The notes under the pieces are model-generated. The model searched no databases. It saw nothing but the letters and a program-made list of their open reading frames with translations, and was not told where the DNA came from. Shown here one piece after another: positions 36,341 to 44,144 of a stretch of DNA of 64,000 bases; position 1 is the stretch's first letter, and each line of letters starts with the position of its first letter. A program made the position numbers and the translations under genes. The DNA comes from Pseudomonas cichorii. Its GTDB lineage: Bacteria; Pseudomonadota; Gammaproteobacteria; Pseudomonadales; Pseudomonadaceae. The stretch lies in contig NZ_BLVZ01000001.1 of NCBI RefSeq assembly GCF_015471405.1, forward strand, positions 1-64,000. The letters run 5' to 3'.

Positions 36341-39300
36341 ATGTTTGAACGCCTGATTCAATTTGCCATAGAGCAACGCATTGTCGTCATGCTGGCGGTC
36401 TTGCTGATGGTAGGGCTGGGCATTGCCAGCTACCAGAAGCTGCCCATCGATGCGGTGCCCGATATCACCAACGTCCAGGTGCAGATCAATACTGCTGCAC
36501 CGGGTTTTTCTCCGCTGGAAACCGAACAGCGCATTACGTTTGCCATCGAAACCGTCATGGCCGGGCTGCCGGGCTTGAAACAGACTCGCTCGCTGTCGCG
36601 CTCGGGGTTGTCTCAGGTCACGGTGATCTTCGAGGATGGCACCGACCTGTTTTTCGCTCGCCAACTGGTCAGCGAGCGTTTACAGACCGCCAAGGAGCAG
36701 TTGCCCGAAGGCATCGATGCCATGATGGGGCCTATTTCCACGGGGCTTGGGGAAATATTTCTCTGGACGGTCGAGGCCAGGGAGGGGGCGCTGAAGGAAG
36801 ATGGCACGCCTTATACCGCCACCGACCTTCGGGTGATTCAGGACTGGATCATCAAGCCGCAGTTGCGCAATGTGCCGGGTGTCGCTGAGATCAACACCAT
36901 TGGCGGTTTTGCCAAGCAGTACCAGATCGCCCCGGACCCCAAGAAACTGGCCGCCTACAAGCTGACGCTCAATGACCTGATCGTGGCGCTTGAGCGCAAT
37001 AACTCCAATGTCGGCGCCGGTTATATCGAGCGTGGTGGCGAGCAATTGGTGGTGCGTGCGCCGGGCCAACTGGTCAATGAGCCGGATATCGCCAATATCG
37101 TGATTGCCAATGTGCAGGGCACTCCGATCCGGGTAAGCCATGTCGCCGATGTCGTGATCGGCAAGGAGCTGCGTTCCGGTGCCGCGACCGAAAACGGTCG
37201 TGAAGTGGTGCTGGGGACGGTTTTCATGCTGATCGGGGAAAACAGTCGCAGCGTCTCTCAGGCGGTGGCGGCAAAGCTGACCGAGATCAACCGCTCGCTG
37301 CCCAAGGGGGTTGTGGCGGTTACGGTGTATGACCGTACCCATCTGGTCGAAAAGGCCATTGCCACGGTCAAGAAGAACCTGGTCGAAGGCGCGATTCTGG
37401 TCATCGCTGTCCTGTTTCTGTTCCTGGGTAACATCCGCGCCGCCCTGATCACCGCCATGGTGATTCCGCTGGCCATGCTCTTCACCTTCACCGGCATGTT
37501 CGCCAACAAGGTCAGTGCCAACCTGATGAGTCTGGGGGCGCTGGACTTCGGGGTTATCGTCGATGGCGCGGTGGTGATCGTCGAAAACGCCATTCGCAGG
37601 CTGGCCCATGCCCAGCAGCGGCATGGCCGGATGCTGACCCGTTCCGAACGTTTCCATGAGGTGTTTGCAGCCGCGCGTGAGGCCCGGCGTCCGTTGATCT
37701 TCGGTCAGTTGATCATCATGGTCGTCTACTTGCCGATATTTGCCCTGACAGGCGTCGAGGGCAAGATGTTCCACCCGATGGCCTTTACCGTGGTCATTGC
37801 CCTGTTGGGCGCGATGATTCTGTCCGTGACCTTCGTACCTGCCGCGATTGCCATGTTCGTCACTGGCAAGGTGAAAGAAGAGGAAGGCGTGGTCATGCGT
37901 ACGGCTCGGCAGCGGTATGCGCCGGTTCTGGATTGGGTGCTTGGCCACCGCACTCTGGCCTTCGGCATGGCGTTTGCGGTTATCGCCGTTTCTGGTGTGG
38001 CCGCCAGCCGGATGGGCAGCGAGTTCATTCCGAGCCTGAGCGAAGGCGACTTTGCCTTGCAGGCATTGCGTGTGCCGGGCACCAGCCTGACCCAATCGGT
38101 CGACATGCAGCAGCGTCTCGAAAAGGCCATTATCGAACGCATGCCTGAAGTAGAGCGTATGTTCGCTCGTACAGGCACGGCGGAAATTGCCGCTGACCCG
38201 ATGCCGCCGAACATTTCCGATAGTTATGTGATGCTCAAGCCGACGGATCAATGGCCTGATCCGAAGAAGTCGCGAGAGACGCTGATTGCCGAATTGCAGG
38301 CAGCGGCTGCCAGTGTGCCGGGTAGCAATTACGAGCTGTCCCAGCCGATTCAGTTGCGCTTCAATGAGCTGATTTCAGGCGTGCGCAGTGATGTTGCGGT
38401 AAAGGTGTTTGGTGATGACATGAATGTCCTGAACCAGACTGCCAACAAGATTGCGGCAACGCTTCAGAAAGTCAGTGGTGCCTCAGAGGTCAAGGTCGAG
38501 CAGACCACCGGCCTGCCGGTGCTGACAATCAATATCGATCGCGACAAGGCCGCCCGTTATGGCTTGAACATGGGGGATGTGCAGGATGCCATTGCCATTG
38601 CTGTCGGTGGGCGTCAGGCCGGTACTTTGTATGACGGGGACCGCCGCTTTGATATGGTGGTGCGTTTATCCGAGAAGCTGCGCACCGACGTGAACGGGCT
38701 CTCGAACCTGTTGATCCCCGTTCCGGCAAGCCCGGGCAGCAACTCGCAAATCGGCTTTATTGCCCTGTCGCAAGTGGCGACTCTGGATCTGGTGCTGGGG
38801 CCTAACCAGATCAGCCGCGAGAACGGCAAGCGCCTGGTCATCGTCAGCGCCAACGTGCGTGGCCGGGACCTCGGCTCGTTCGTGGAGCAGGCAGGACAGG
38901 ACATTCAGGAGCAAGTGACGATCCCGCCAGGATACTGGACCAGTTGGGGCGGCCAGTTCGAGCAGCTTCAATCGGCGGCCCAACGCCTGAAAATAGTGGT
39001 GCCTGTCGCGTTGCTGATGGTGCTGGCGCTGCTGTTCATGATGTTCAACAACCTCAAGGACGGCTTGCTGGTGTTCACCGGGATTCCCTTTGCGCTCACA
39101 GGCGGCATATTGGCTTTATGGCTCAGGGACATTCCGTTGTCGATTTCCGCCGGGGTCGGGTTCATTGCCCTGTCCGGTGTCGCGGTCTTGAATGGTCTGG
39201 TGATGATTGCCTTTATCCGTAACCTGCGTGAAGAAGGGTTCAGCCTGTCCAGGGCGATTCACGAAGGGGCATTGACCCGTCTGCGACCTGTCTTGATGAC

Positions 39301-39472
39301 GGCCCTTGTCGCTTCGCTGGGCTTCATCCCCATGGCCCTGGCCACAGGCACTGGCGCTGAAGTACAGAGGCCGCTGGCAACCGTCGTGATCGGCGGCATC
39401 CTGTCGTCCACGATTCTGACCTTGCTTGTCCTGCCTGCGTTGTATCAATGGGCGTATCGTCGGGAGCAATAG
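36341..39472 (+). CDS. czcA: Heavy-metal RND efflux pump, CzcA type
   Basis: This encodes 1043 residues, the full length for the HME-RND family, with 12 predicted transmembrane helices (first at about 14-31). The proton-relay helix 4 carries LDFGVIVDGAVVIVEN, which matches the DFG-x3-DG-x5-EN signature of HME-1 pumps that move Zn, Cd and Co rather than Cu or Ag. It exports divalent cations from periplasm or cytosol using the proton gradient, with CzcB and CzcC. The operon ends at the terminator 39491-39525. Confidence 0.94.
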   Translation: MFERLIQFAIEQRIVVMLAVLLMVGLGIASYQKLPIDAVPDITNVQVQINTAAPGFSPLETEQRITFAIETVMAGLPGLKQTRSLSRSGLSQVTVIFEDGTDLFFARQLVSERLQTAKEQLPEGIDAMMGPISTGLGEIFLWTVEAREGALKEDGTPYTATDLRVIQDWIIKPQLRNVPGVAEINTIGGFAKQYQIAPDPKKLAAYKLTLNDLIVALERNNSNVGAGYIERGGEQLVVRAPGQLVNEPDIANIVIANVQGTPIRVSHVADVVIGKELRSGAATENGREVVLGTVFMLIGENSRSVSQAVAAKLTEINRSLPKGVVAVTVYDRTHLVEKAIATVKKNLVEGAILVIAVLFLFLGNIRAALITAMVIPLAMLFTFTGMFANKVSANLMSLGALDFGVIVDGAVVIVENAIRRLAHAQQRHGRMLTRSERFHEVFAAAREARRPLIFGQLIIMVVYLPIFALTGVEGKMFHPMAFTVVIALLGAMILSVTFVPAAIAMFVTGKVKEEEGVVMRTARQRYAPVLDWVLGHRTLAFGMAFAVIAVSGVAASRMGSEFIPSLSEGDFALQALRVPGTSLTQSVDMQQRLEKAIIERMPEVERMFARTGTAEIAADPMPPNISDSYVMLKPTDQWPDPKKSRETLIAELQAAAASVPGSNYELSQPIQLRFNELISGVRSDVAVKVFGDDMNVLNQTANKIAATLQKVSGASEVKVEQTTGLPVLTINIDRDKAARYGLNMGDVQDAIAIAVGGRQAGTLYDGDRRFDMVVRLSEKLRTDVNGLSNLLIPVPASPGSNSQIGFIALSQVATLDLVLGPNQISRENGKRLVIVSANVRGRDLGSFVEQAGQDIQEQVTIPPGYWTSWGGQFEQLQSAAQRLKIVVPVALLMVLALLFMMFNNLKDGLLVFTGIPFALTGGILALWLRDIPLSISAGVGFIALSGVAVLNGLVMIAFIRNLREEGFSLSRAIHEGALTRLRPVLMTALVASLGFIPMALATGTGAEVQRPLATVVIGGILSSTILTLLVLPALYQWAYRREQ

Positions 39473-39490
39473 AGAACTTTTTGGCTGATT

Positions 39491-39525
39491 GAGCCCGTGG
39501 CAGGTGACTGTCACGGGCTTTTTAT
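39491..39525 (+). terminator. Terminator of the czcCBA operon
   Basis: AGCCCGTG (39492-39499) pairs with CACGGGCT (39512-39519) around a 12-base loop and is followed by TTTTTAT. It lies 20 bases after the czcA stop. Confidence 0.85.
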
Positions 39526-39582
39526 ATTTCAGGCAATTAAAGCTGGACGGGGCAAGTTGTTTGAAAGAGGGATTATTACGTC

Positions 39583-39637
39583 ATTACAAAATGGTAATTC
39601 TCACGTAACGTTCTGGAAAGTGTCCGATTGCTACAGT
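39583..39637 (+). promoter_or_regulatory. Candidate response-regulator box and -10 of the first DUF2790 gene
   Basis: ATTACAAAATGGTAAT (39583-39598) is a dyad with 5-bp arms. After exactly 33 bases comes TACAGT (39632-39637) within TGCTACAGT, an extended -10. Box sequence and spacing match those upstream of czcC, so both are probably switched by the same metal-responsive regulator. Confidence 0.6.
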
Positions 39638-39664
39638 GAGTCATCACTAAATAGGAGTCGGAAG

Positions 39665-39994
39665 ATGAATGTTCTGAAGCTGTCTGTTCTTGCCTTTGCA
39701 CTTGCCTCGCCGCTGACCTCGTACGCTTTCAGTTCTGTGGATCTACGGGGCGACGAGCGGAGCAGGGAGCATCAAATAAAGGTCGAGGATTATGCGGCCA
39801 GGACGAAAAAGTCCGTTCCTGAAATACAGAATTATGTCTACGGAATGAAACTGGATATTGCCAGGGTGGTGATTAAGACGCCGGTTCCAAAGAACTGCGG
39901 GGTCAACGCTAAATTGATGACGTATGAGAACTCAAAAGGCGAGCTTAATACACTGCGTTACAAGGTGCTGAGTGACTGTGCCGGCAAGAATTGA
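39665..39994 (+). CDS. DUF2790-family small periplasmic protein, copy 1
   Basis: This encodes 109 residues from ATG 39665, with AGGAG upstream. The signal peptide is MNVLKLSVLAFALASPLTSYA. The mature domain carries the DUF2790 pattern: IQNYVYGMKLDIARVV, then a cysteine in NCGV and a second in SDCAGKN, which may form a disulfide. The function is unknown, though several Pseudomonas members sit beside metal-response genes. It has its own promoter with the czc-type box. The next gene is a paralogue, about two-thirds identical by eye. Confidence 0.8.
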   Translation: MNVLKLSVLAFALASPLTSYAFSSVDLRGDERSREHQIKVEDYAARTKKSVPEIQNYVYGMKLDIARVVIKTPVPKNCGVNAKLMTYENSKGELNTLRYKVLSDCAGKN

Positions 39995-40132
39995 TGACGG
40001 CTCCGCTTGCCTCGTTGATGTCTACAAATAAAAATATTCAGAAACAATTGGTCCTTTGGGCTATGCCAGATGGCAGTGTTTATCAAATTATTGGATTGCT
40101 ACATTGAATCGTCACTAAACAGGAGAAAATAG

Positions 40133-40465
40133 ATGAATGTTTTAAAGCTGTCCGTTCTTGCTTTTGCGCTGGCTTCGCCATTGACCTCGTACGCTTTCAG
40201 TACTTCGGATTTACGGAGCAGTGATGAACGCAGCAAAGCGCATCAGATCAAGGTCGAGGAATATGCGGCCAAGGTCCAGAAGCCGGTTCCCGTTATACAG
40301 AACTATGCCTACGGAATGAAGCTGGATGTTGCCAAGGTGGTCATCAAGACCCCGGCCCCTGGCGACTGCGGTATCAACTATAAGTTCATGACTTATGAAG
40401 ATTCGCAAGGCGATCTCAATACACTGAGTTACAAGGCAATAACTGAGTGTGCCGGTAGAAACTGA
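40133..40465 (+). CDS. DUF2790-family small periplasmic protein, copy 2
   Basis: This encodes 110 residues from ATG 40133, with AGGAG upstream. It has nearly the same signal peptide as copy 1 and the same core (IQNYAYGMKLDVAKVVIKTP, GDCGINYKFMTYEDS, TECAGRN). The duplication includes the segment around the -10 (GATTGCTACA, CACTAAA, AGGAG). However, the ATTAC-N6-GTAAT box expected at about 40051-40066 is missing. Expression may thus differ from copy 1 or depend on read-through across the 138-base gap. Confidence 0.8.
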   Translation: MNVLKLSVLAFALASPLTSYAFSTSDLRSSDERSKAHQIKVEEYAAKVQKPVPVIQNYAYGMKLDVAKVVIKTPAPGDCGINYKFMTYEDSQGDLNTLSYKAITECAGRN

Positions 40466-40477
40466 TGCCTGTAAACC

Positions 40478-40513
40478 AATAAGCGGCTGGTGCGTATGCG
40501 CCAGCCGCTTATT
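40478..40513. terminator. Strong hairpin between convergent DUF2790 and methyltransferase genes
   Basis: AATAAGCGGCTGGTGC pairs with GCGCCAGCCGCTTATT (one G-U pair) around GTAT, giving a 16-bp stem. T-runs are short on both sides, so it probably ends both converging transcripts with limited efficiency. Confidence 0.7.
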
Positions 40514-40551
40514 GCATTTGAGGAAGGCATTCCCGACTGCATTCCTTGCAG

Positions 40552-41514
40552 CTATGCCCATCCTGCCCGGGGTTCACCATCAGCCTTGAACACCAGGGCT
40601 TTCAAACCACCATCGATACGGGCATCGGGAAACTCGGGCGGATTTTCCAGGCGTTGCTCGAAGCGCAGGCCCGGAGCTTCAGCCGCCGTATGCTGGATCA
40701 GAAAGTCCGGTCCGACTGCCGGGTCGTTCATGCAGGCCAGTACAGACCCATCCTCGGTCAGCAGTTCCGGCAAGCGGCGCAGAACCCTCTGATAATCCTT
40801 GTCGAGCATGAAGCTGCCTTTCTGAAAAGACGGCGGGTCGATGATGACCAGATCATAAGGGCCGGAGCGCGTGACCTTGGCCCAGGACTTGAAAAGATCA
40901 TGGCCCAGAAAGCTGACCCGGCTCAGGTCATGGCCATTGAGTCTATGATTCTCCCGGCCACGATTGAGGGCGGCCTTGGCCATGTCCAGATTGACGACGT
41001 GATCGGCACCGCCTGCAATGGCGGCCACTGAAAAGCCGCAGGTATAGGCGAACAGGTTAAGTATCCGTTTGCCCCTGGCCTGGGAACGAACCCATTCACG
41101 ACCGTAACGCATGTCCAGAAACAGCCCGCTATTCTGTTTCTTGCCGAAATCGACCTTGTAGCGCAGGTTGTTCTCAGTGATGACCCATTCGTCGATCGCC
41201 TCGCCCAATAGCCATTGCACGGTGCTTTGTGGCTGATAGCGATGTTGCAGCAGGAGCGTATGTGCCTGGCTCTGTTGCCATTGGGGCGATTGTGTCAGCT
41301 CCATCAATTGCCGTGTCAATGCCTCCAGCTCTGATTCGAGCGGTTCCTTGAACAGCGAGACCAGTACCACGCCTTGCATCCAGTCGACCGTGATCTGCTC
41401 AAGCCCCGGCCATACTCTGCCGCGGCCATGAAACAGGCGGCGGGTTTCATCGGGCACAGTGCTCAAGGCATTGAGCAGGTGCTGTTGCAGTGTGGCGAGC
41501 GCATCAGGGGTCAT
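40552..41514 (-). CDS. Class I SAM-dependent methyltransferase, RlmI/RlmK-like
   Basis: This encodes 320 residues. The SAM-binding motif I region reads NLFAYTCGFSVAAIAGGA, motif II follows as VVNLDMAKAAL, and the catalytic DPPSF motif is in VIIDPPSFQKGS. This matches the rRNA cytosine/guanine methyltransferases related to RlmI and the C-terminal half of RlmKL. The N-terminal 110 residues lack a recognisable PUA or THUMP domain. The likely substrate is 23S rRNA, but the target base cannot be stated. Single gene, convergent with the DUF2790 pair. Confidence 0.82.
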   Translation of the reverse strand: MTPDALATLQQHLLNALSTVPDETRRLFHGRGRVWPGLEQITVDWMQGVVLVSLFKEPLESELEALTRQLMELTQSPQWQQSQAHTLLLQHRYQPQSTVQWLLGEAIDEWVITENNLRYKVDFGKKQNSGLFLDMRYGREWVRSQARGKRILNLFAYTCGFSVAAIAGGADHVVNLDMAKAALNRGRENHRLNGHDLSRVSFLGHDLFKSWAKVTRSGPYDLVIIDPPSFQKGSFMLDKDYQRVLRRLPELLTEDGSVLACMNDPAVGPDFLIQHTAAEAPGLRFEQRLENPPEFPDARIDGGLKALVFKADGEPRAGWA

Positions 41515-41605
41515 GACAAGGGTCGGCAGAAAAGGGGCGCGTATGTTAAACGCATTTCAACCGACGCTGAAATCGAAGCGATGTCGATGCTTTCTGGCAG
41601 GCAAC

Positions 41606-42310
41606 TCAACGGGGCATATAGCGGCGTTGCCAGCGATGGGGGATCTTCAGTGATACAAGCCCCAGCAACGCAGAAAGCACCCCGCTGACCAGCAGCGCAT
41701 TGAGGCCCATGCGCTGTTCGAGCACAGCCCCGATGACGGCGCCGATGAACATGCCTGCCCATGGCACAAGCTGAATCCGCCAGCCATCGCGTCGCTCGCC
41801 CAGCATCCAGCGCCCCAGGCCACGCCCGAAACGTGACAGAGCGCCGGTCACGTAGGTCAGGCCGACCGGAAGGCCGTTGACCTGTTCGACTGCGGCATTG
41901 AGCATGCCCATGGCCAGAATGGCCCAGACCAGTGCCAGAATGTTCGCACCCATCGGCCAGGCCGCTGCGGCACAGAGCAATGTTGCGATACTGAGCAGCA
42001 AGGGCAGGGCGCGCCTGCCGCCCAGACGGGCAACGATGACGCCCAGCGCATTGCCCGCAATAAACACGGCAATGGCCAGTATCAGGCGAGTGGTGGTTCC
42101 CGGGTCCCCATCGCTGATGGCGACGGCCAGGCGAGTGGTGTTGCCGCTCATGAATGAAACGAAATCCCCGGTGGCCATGAAGCCTATCGCGTCTGTCATG
42201 CCGGCCAGTACCGACAGGCTGGCCGCCAGCGCCATACCGACCCTGCCGCGCCATTTCTGCATGTTCAGGTGTCTGGGGCTGGCGTTGATCTTTGCGGGCG
42301 ATGGCAACAT
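41606..42310 (-). CDS. YoaK/DUF1275-family membrane protein
   Basis: This encodes 234 residues from ATG 42310, with AGAGAG upstream; a TTG at 42334 and an ATG at 42262 are alternatives. Six or so transmembrane helices are seen. The DUF1275 signature is clear near the N-terminus: LAGMTDAIGFMATGDFVSF then MSGNTTRLAVAI, and later NGLPVGLTYVTGALSRFGRGL. This family of inner-membrane proteins has no established function. Single gene. Confidence 0.78.
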   Translation of the reverse strand: MLPSPAKINASPRHLNMQKWRGRVGMALAASLSVLAGMTDAIGFMATGDFVSFMSGNTTRLAVAISDGDPGTTTRLILAIAVFIAGNALGVIVARLGGRRALPLLLSIATLLCAAAAWPMGANILALVWAILAMGMLNAAVEQVNGLPVGLTYVTGALSRFGRGLGRWMLGERRDGWRIQLVPWAGMFIGAVIGAVLEQRMGLNALLVSGVLSALLGLVSLKIPHRWQRRYMPR

Positions 42311-42361
42311 TGACGGCTCTCTGGCAGCAGGCAAGTGCGGAGCAGGGGTTCGATACAGGGT

Positions 42362-42589
42362 CTATTGCGGTTTGGTGCGCACGATCCTTTTTGCCTTGAC
42401 CTCGTCGGCATAAGCCTTGAGTTGATCGGCATCGCTGTAGAGCCTGTTGACCAGTTGCAGAATGGCGGTCACATCAACATCTTTCATGTCCGAAGCGATC
42501 TTGAGGATTTCATCTGCCGTTTTTTCGAGGTTGGATGCCGTACCCTTCAGGTGCCGTTTCAGCTCCTGCGTCGGCTTATTGAGAGCCAT
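42362..42589 (-). CDS. Small helical hypothetical protein
   Basis: This encodes 75 residues from ATG 42589, with AGGA eight bases upstream; upstream in-frame starts lack such a site. The product is charged and helical (MALNKPTQELKRHLKGTASN, then repeated Asp/Lys), with no membrane segment or cysteine. It is probably cytoplasmic. Family not recognised. It sits alone between YoaK and the FKBP gene on the same strand. Confidence 0.6.
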   Translation of the reverse strand: MALNKPTQELKRHLKGTASNLEKTADEILKIASDMKDVDVTAILQLVNRLYSDADQLKAYADEVKAKRIVRTKPQ

Positions 42590-42754
42590 ATATATTCCTG
42601 TCAGATAAATGTCTGAACTCCATGCCCTGAGCATGGCTTTTTCCACGTTAACAAGCAATCCGTGGGTCGTTATCTGACATTCATGCAGGAAAGGGTGGCG
42701 GGCAGCCCGGATACTGTGTGCGTTACCCGTAACGTCCCGCCGGGCGGACCTGGA

Positions 42755-43096
42755 TCAATCGTCGCGGGTCAGCACTTCCAGCAGCTCTATTTCAAAGGTC
42801 AGATTGGCGCCGGGCTGGATATGGGCGCCCATCTTCCTGTCGCCATAGCCGAGATGGGCCGGGACGAAGAGTTTGCGTTTACCGCCGACTTTCATTCCCA
42901 TCAGGCCCAGGTCCCAGCCTTTGATGACCCTGCCGGTACCAATCACGCACTGGAACGGTTTTCCCCGCTCATGGGATGAGTCGAAGACCGTGCCATCGTC
43001 CAGCACGCCCGTGTAATGAGTCGTGATCAAGGCGCCTTTGACCGCTTCCTTGCCGTCCCCGATATGCAGGTCGGTAATCTGTAATTCGTTGCTCAT
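42755..43096 (-). CDS. FKBP-type peptidyl-prolyl cis-trans isomerase
   Basis: This encodes 113 residues from ATG 43096, where homologues begin (MSNELQITDLHIGDG). It is a single FKBP domain without signal peptide: ITTHYTGVLDDGTVFDSS, VIGTGRVIKGWD, PAHLGYGDR and FEIELLEV. The active-site Tyr, Asp, Val-Ile and Trp residues are present. It catalyses proline isomerisation and acts as a cytosolic chaperone. No neighbour suggests a specific client. Confidence 0.88.
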   Translation of the reverse strand: MSNELQITDLHIGDGKEAVKGALITTHYTGVLDDGTVFDSSHERGKPFQCVIGTGRVIKGWDLGLMGMKVGGKRKLFVPAHLGYGDRKMGAHIQPGANLTFEIELLEVLTRDD

Positions 43097-43218
43097 TGCC
43101 AGCTTGTCCAGTGAGGGGCGGGGTTGCTTTCTCGCAGAAAACCTTTGGGGTAGCAAGCTGCGGAAACGAAAACGGGGAAGTTTTCACTTCCCCGTCCGGT
43201 TCGTTGCAGAGTCAGGCA

Positions 43219-43500
43219 TCAGAGGTTCTGCGTGCTGATTACCATCGCCTGAGCGATATTGGCTTTCTGCTCTTCGGTAAAGTGGTCCCAGACATTGACC
43301 TTGGCGTAGTAGCCAAGCCCGGCCAGGCAGTAGAGGCTCAAGGTGAAAACGACAAAGATCGAAATGAATGTCCAGCGACCCTGATCGTCTTCGCGCGTGA
43401 AATCACGGGAGTAGCGGGTATCTGCAGAGCCACGGGATGCAAGCACCGAGGACAGACGTTTGAACCATTGGAACAGGTGAATCACAACAAGCCGCAGCAT
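43219..43500 (-). CDS. Small single-pass membrane protein
   Basis: This encodes 93 residues from ATG 43500, with GAGG ten bases upstream. An amphipathic, basic N-terminus (MLRLVVIHLFQWFKRLSSVL) is followed by an Arg/Asp-rich linker and one membrane helix at about residues 51-71 (FISIFVVFTLSLYCLAGLGYY). The C-terminal tail is polar. Family not recognised. It is not in an obvious operon: the FKBP gene downstream starts after 122 bases. Confidence 0.6.
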   Translation of the reverse strand: MLRLVVIHLFQWFKRLSSVLASRGSADTRYSRDFTREDDQGRWTFISIFVVFTLSLYCLAGLGYYAKVNVWDHFTEEQKANIAQAMVISTQNL

Positions 43501-43577
43501 TGGAAATAGCCTCAATATCAGAAAACGGAGCTGGCCTTGGGGCTCGATGAGCCAAAAAGCAAAAGCTGAAAACGCAG

Positions 43578-43606
43578 AAAGCCCGTCTATGACGGGCTTT
43601 CTTTTT
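43578..43606 (+). terminator. Plus-strand terminator-like hairpin with no upstream plus-strand gene
   Basis: AAAGCCCGTC (43578-43587) pairs with GACGGGCTTT (43591-43600) over a 3-base loop, followed on the plus strand by CTTTTTAT. Read on the minus strand it lies about 80 bases upstream of the membrane-protein start and has no clean T-run. Either an antisense or small RNA ends here, or it is a leader structure. Confidence 0.6.
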
Positions 43607-44135
43607 ATGAGTCAGTTCAAGTCGTTTGGGGGTATCGCAACAAGACAGCCTTGCTGCCGATGTTCGATTCCGCACTCGCTTGACGATATTGCAACATTTT
43701 AAGATAAATGCGCGGCAGCAGCTACCGGCTGGCGGCTGTTGTCAGATAACTGGTCGCCTCTGGGCGTGCGACATAGTGTCGCTGGTGGGCTCTTTTCCAT
43801 GACCCCCGTCAATCTTTGTAATACTTATTCGACGGGTGAAATATCTTTTTATATTGTAGGATCTCATCCCGCATTAAATTTCTGGACTATATGAATACCC
43901 CTCAGGAGCCTCCTGGTCGCTCTGCTTCATCAACACCCTCTGTCTGCTCGCGTGCCCACGCCTCGTTATCGAGTGGATCACTTCATTCAAGCATTGGTTT
44001 CTTCACTCTCTTGCAGGGTGTTTGCCCCGTCAGCCTTTTGCCCTCCGGATTTGCCGAGCAACGCCCGGTAATGCCGCAGAGTGCATGCTTGATTCTGCCG
44101 ATGACATCCTCCCGCCACTTCTTGCACGAGACTGA
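43607..44135 (+). promoter_or_regulatory. Long leader region of the TerC-family gene
   Basis: TTCGAC (43828-43833) and TATATT (43850-43855), 16 bases apart, form the best sigma-70 candidate, which would give a leader of about 280 bases. An 82-codon frame starting at ATG 43891 ends in TGA at 44137-44139, overlapping the ATG at 44136, but has no good ribosome-binding site. TerC genes in other bacteria often carry a manganese riboswitch; I do not see its conserved core here. Confidence 0.4.
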
Positions 44136-44144
44136 ATGATTCCT

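Noticed and set aside
36680..38251. 523-codon antisense frame inside czcA
   Set aside because: The His/Asp/Gln-rich translation is typical of a reverse reading of a GC-rich gene, and czcA is intact.
41511..42254. Alternative 247-codon frame overlapping the YoaK gene
   Set aside because: Same strand but other frame; the overlapping frame gives a proper DUF1275 membrane protein while this one gives Arg/Gly-rich low-complexity sequence.
43607..44135. Manganese (yybP-ykoY) riboswitch before the TerC-family gene
   Set aside because: The conserved core of that riboswitch is not visible, so only an unexplained long leader is reported.
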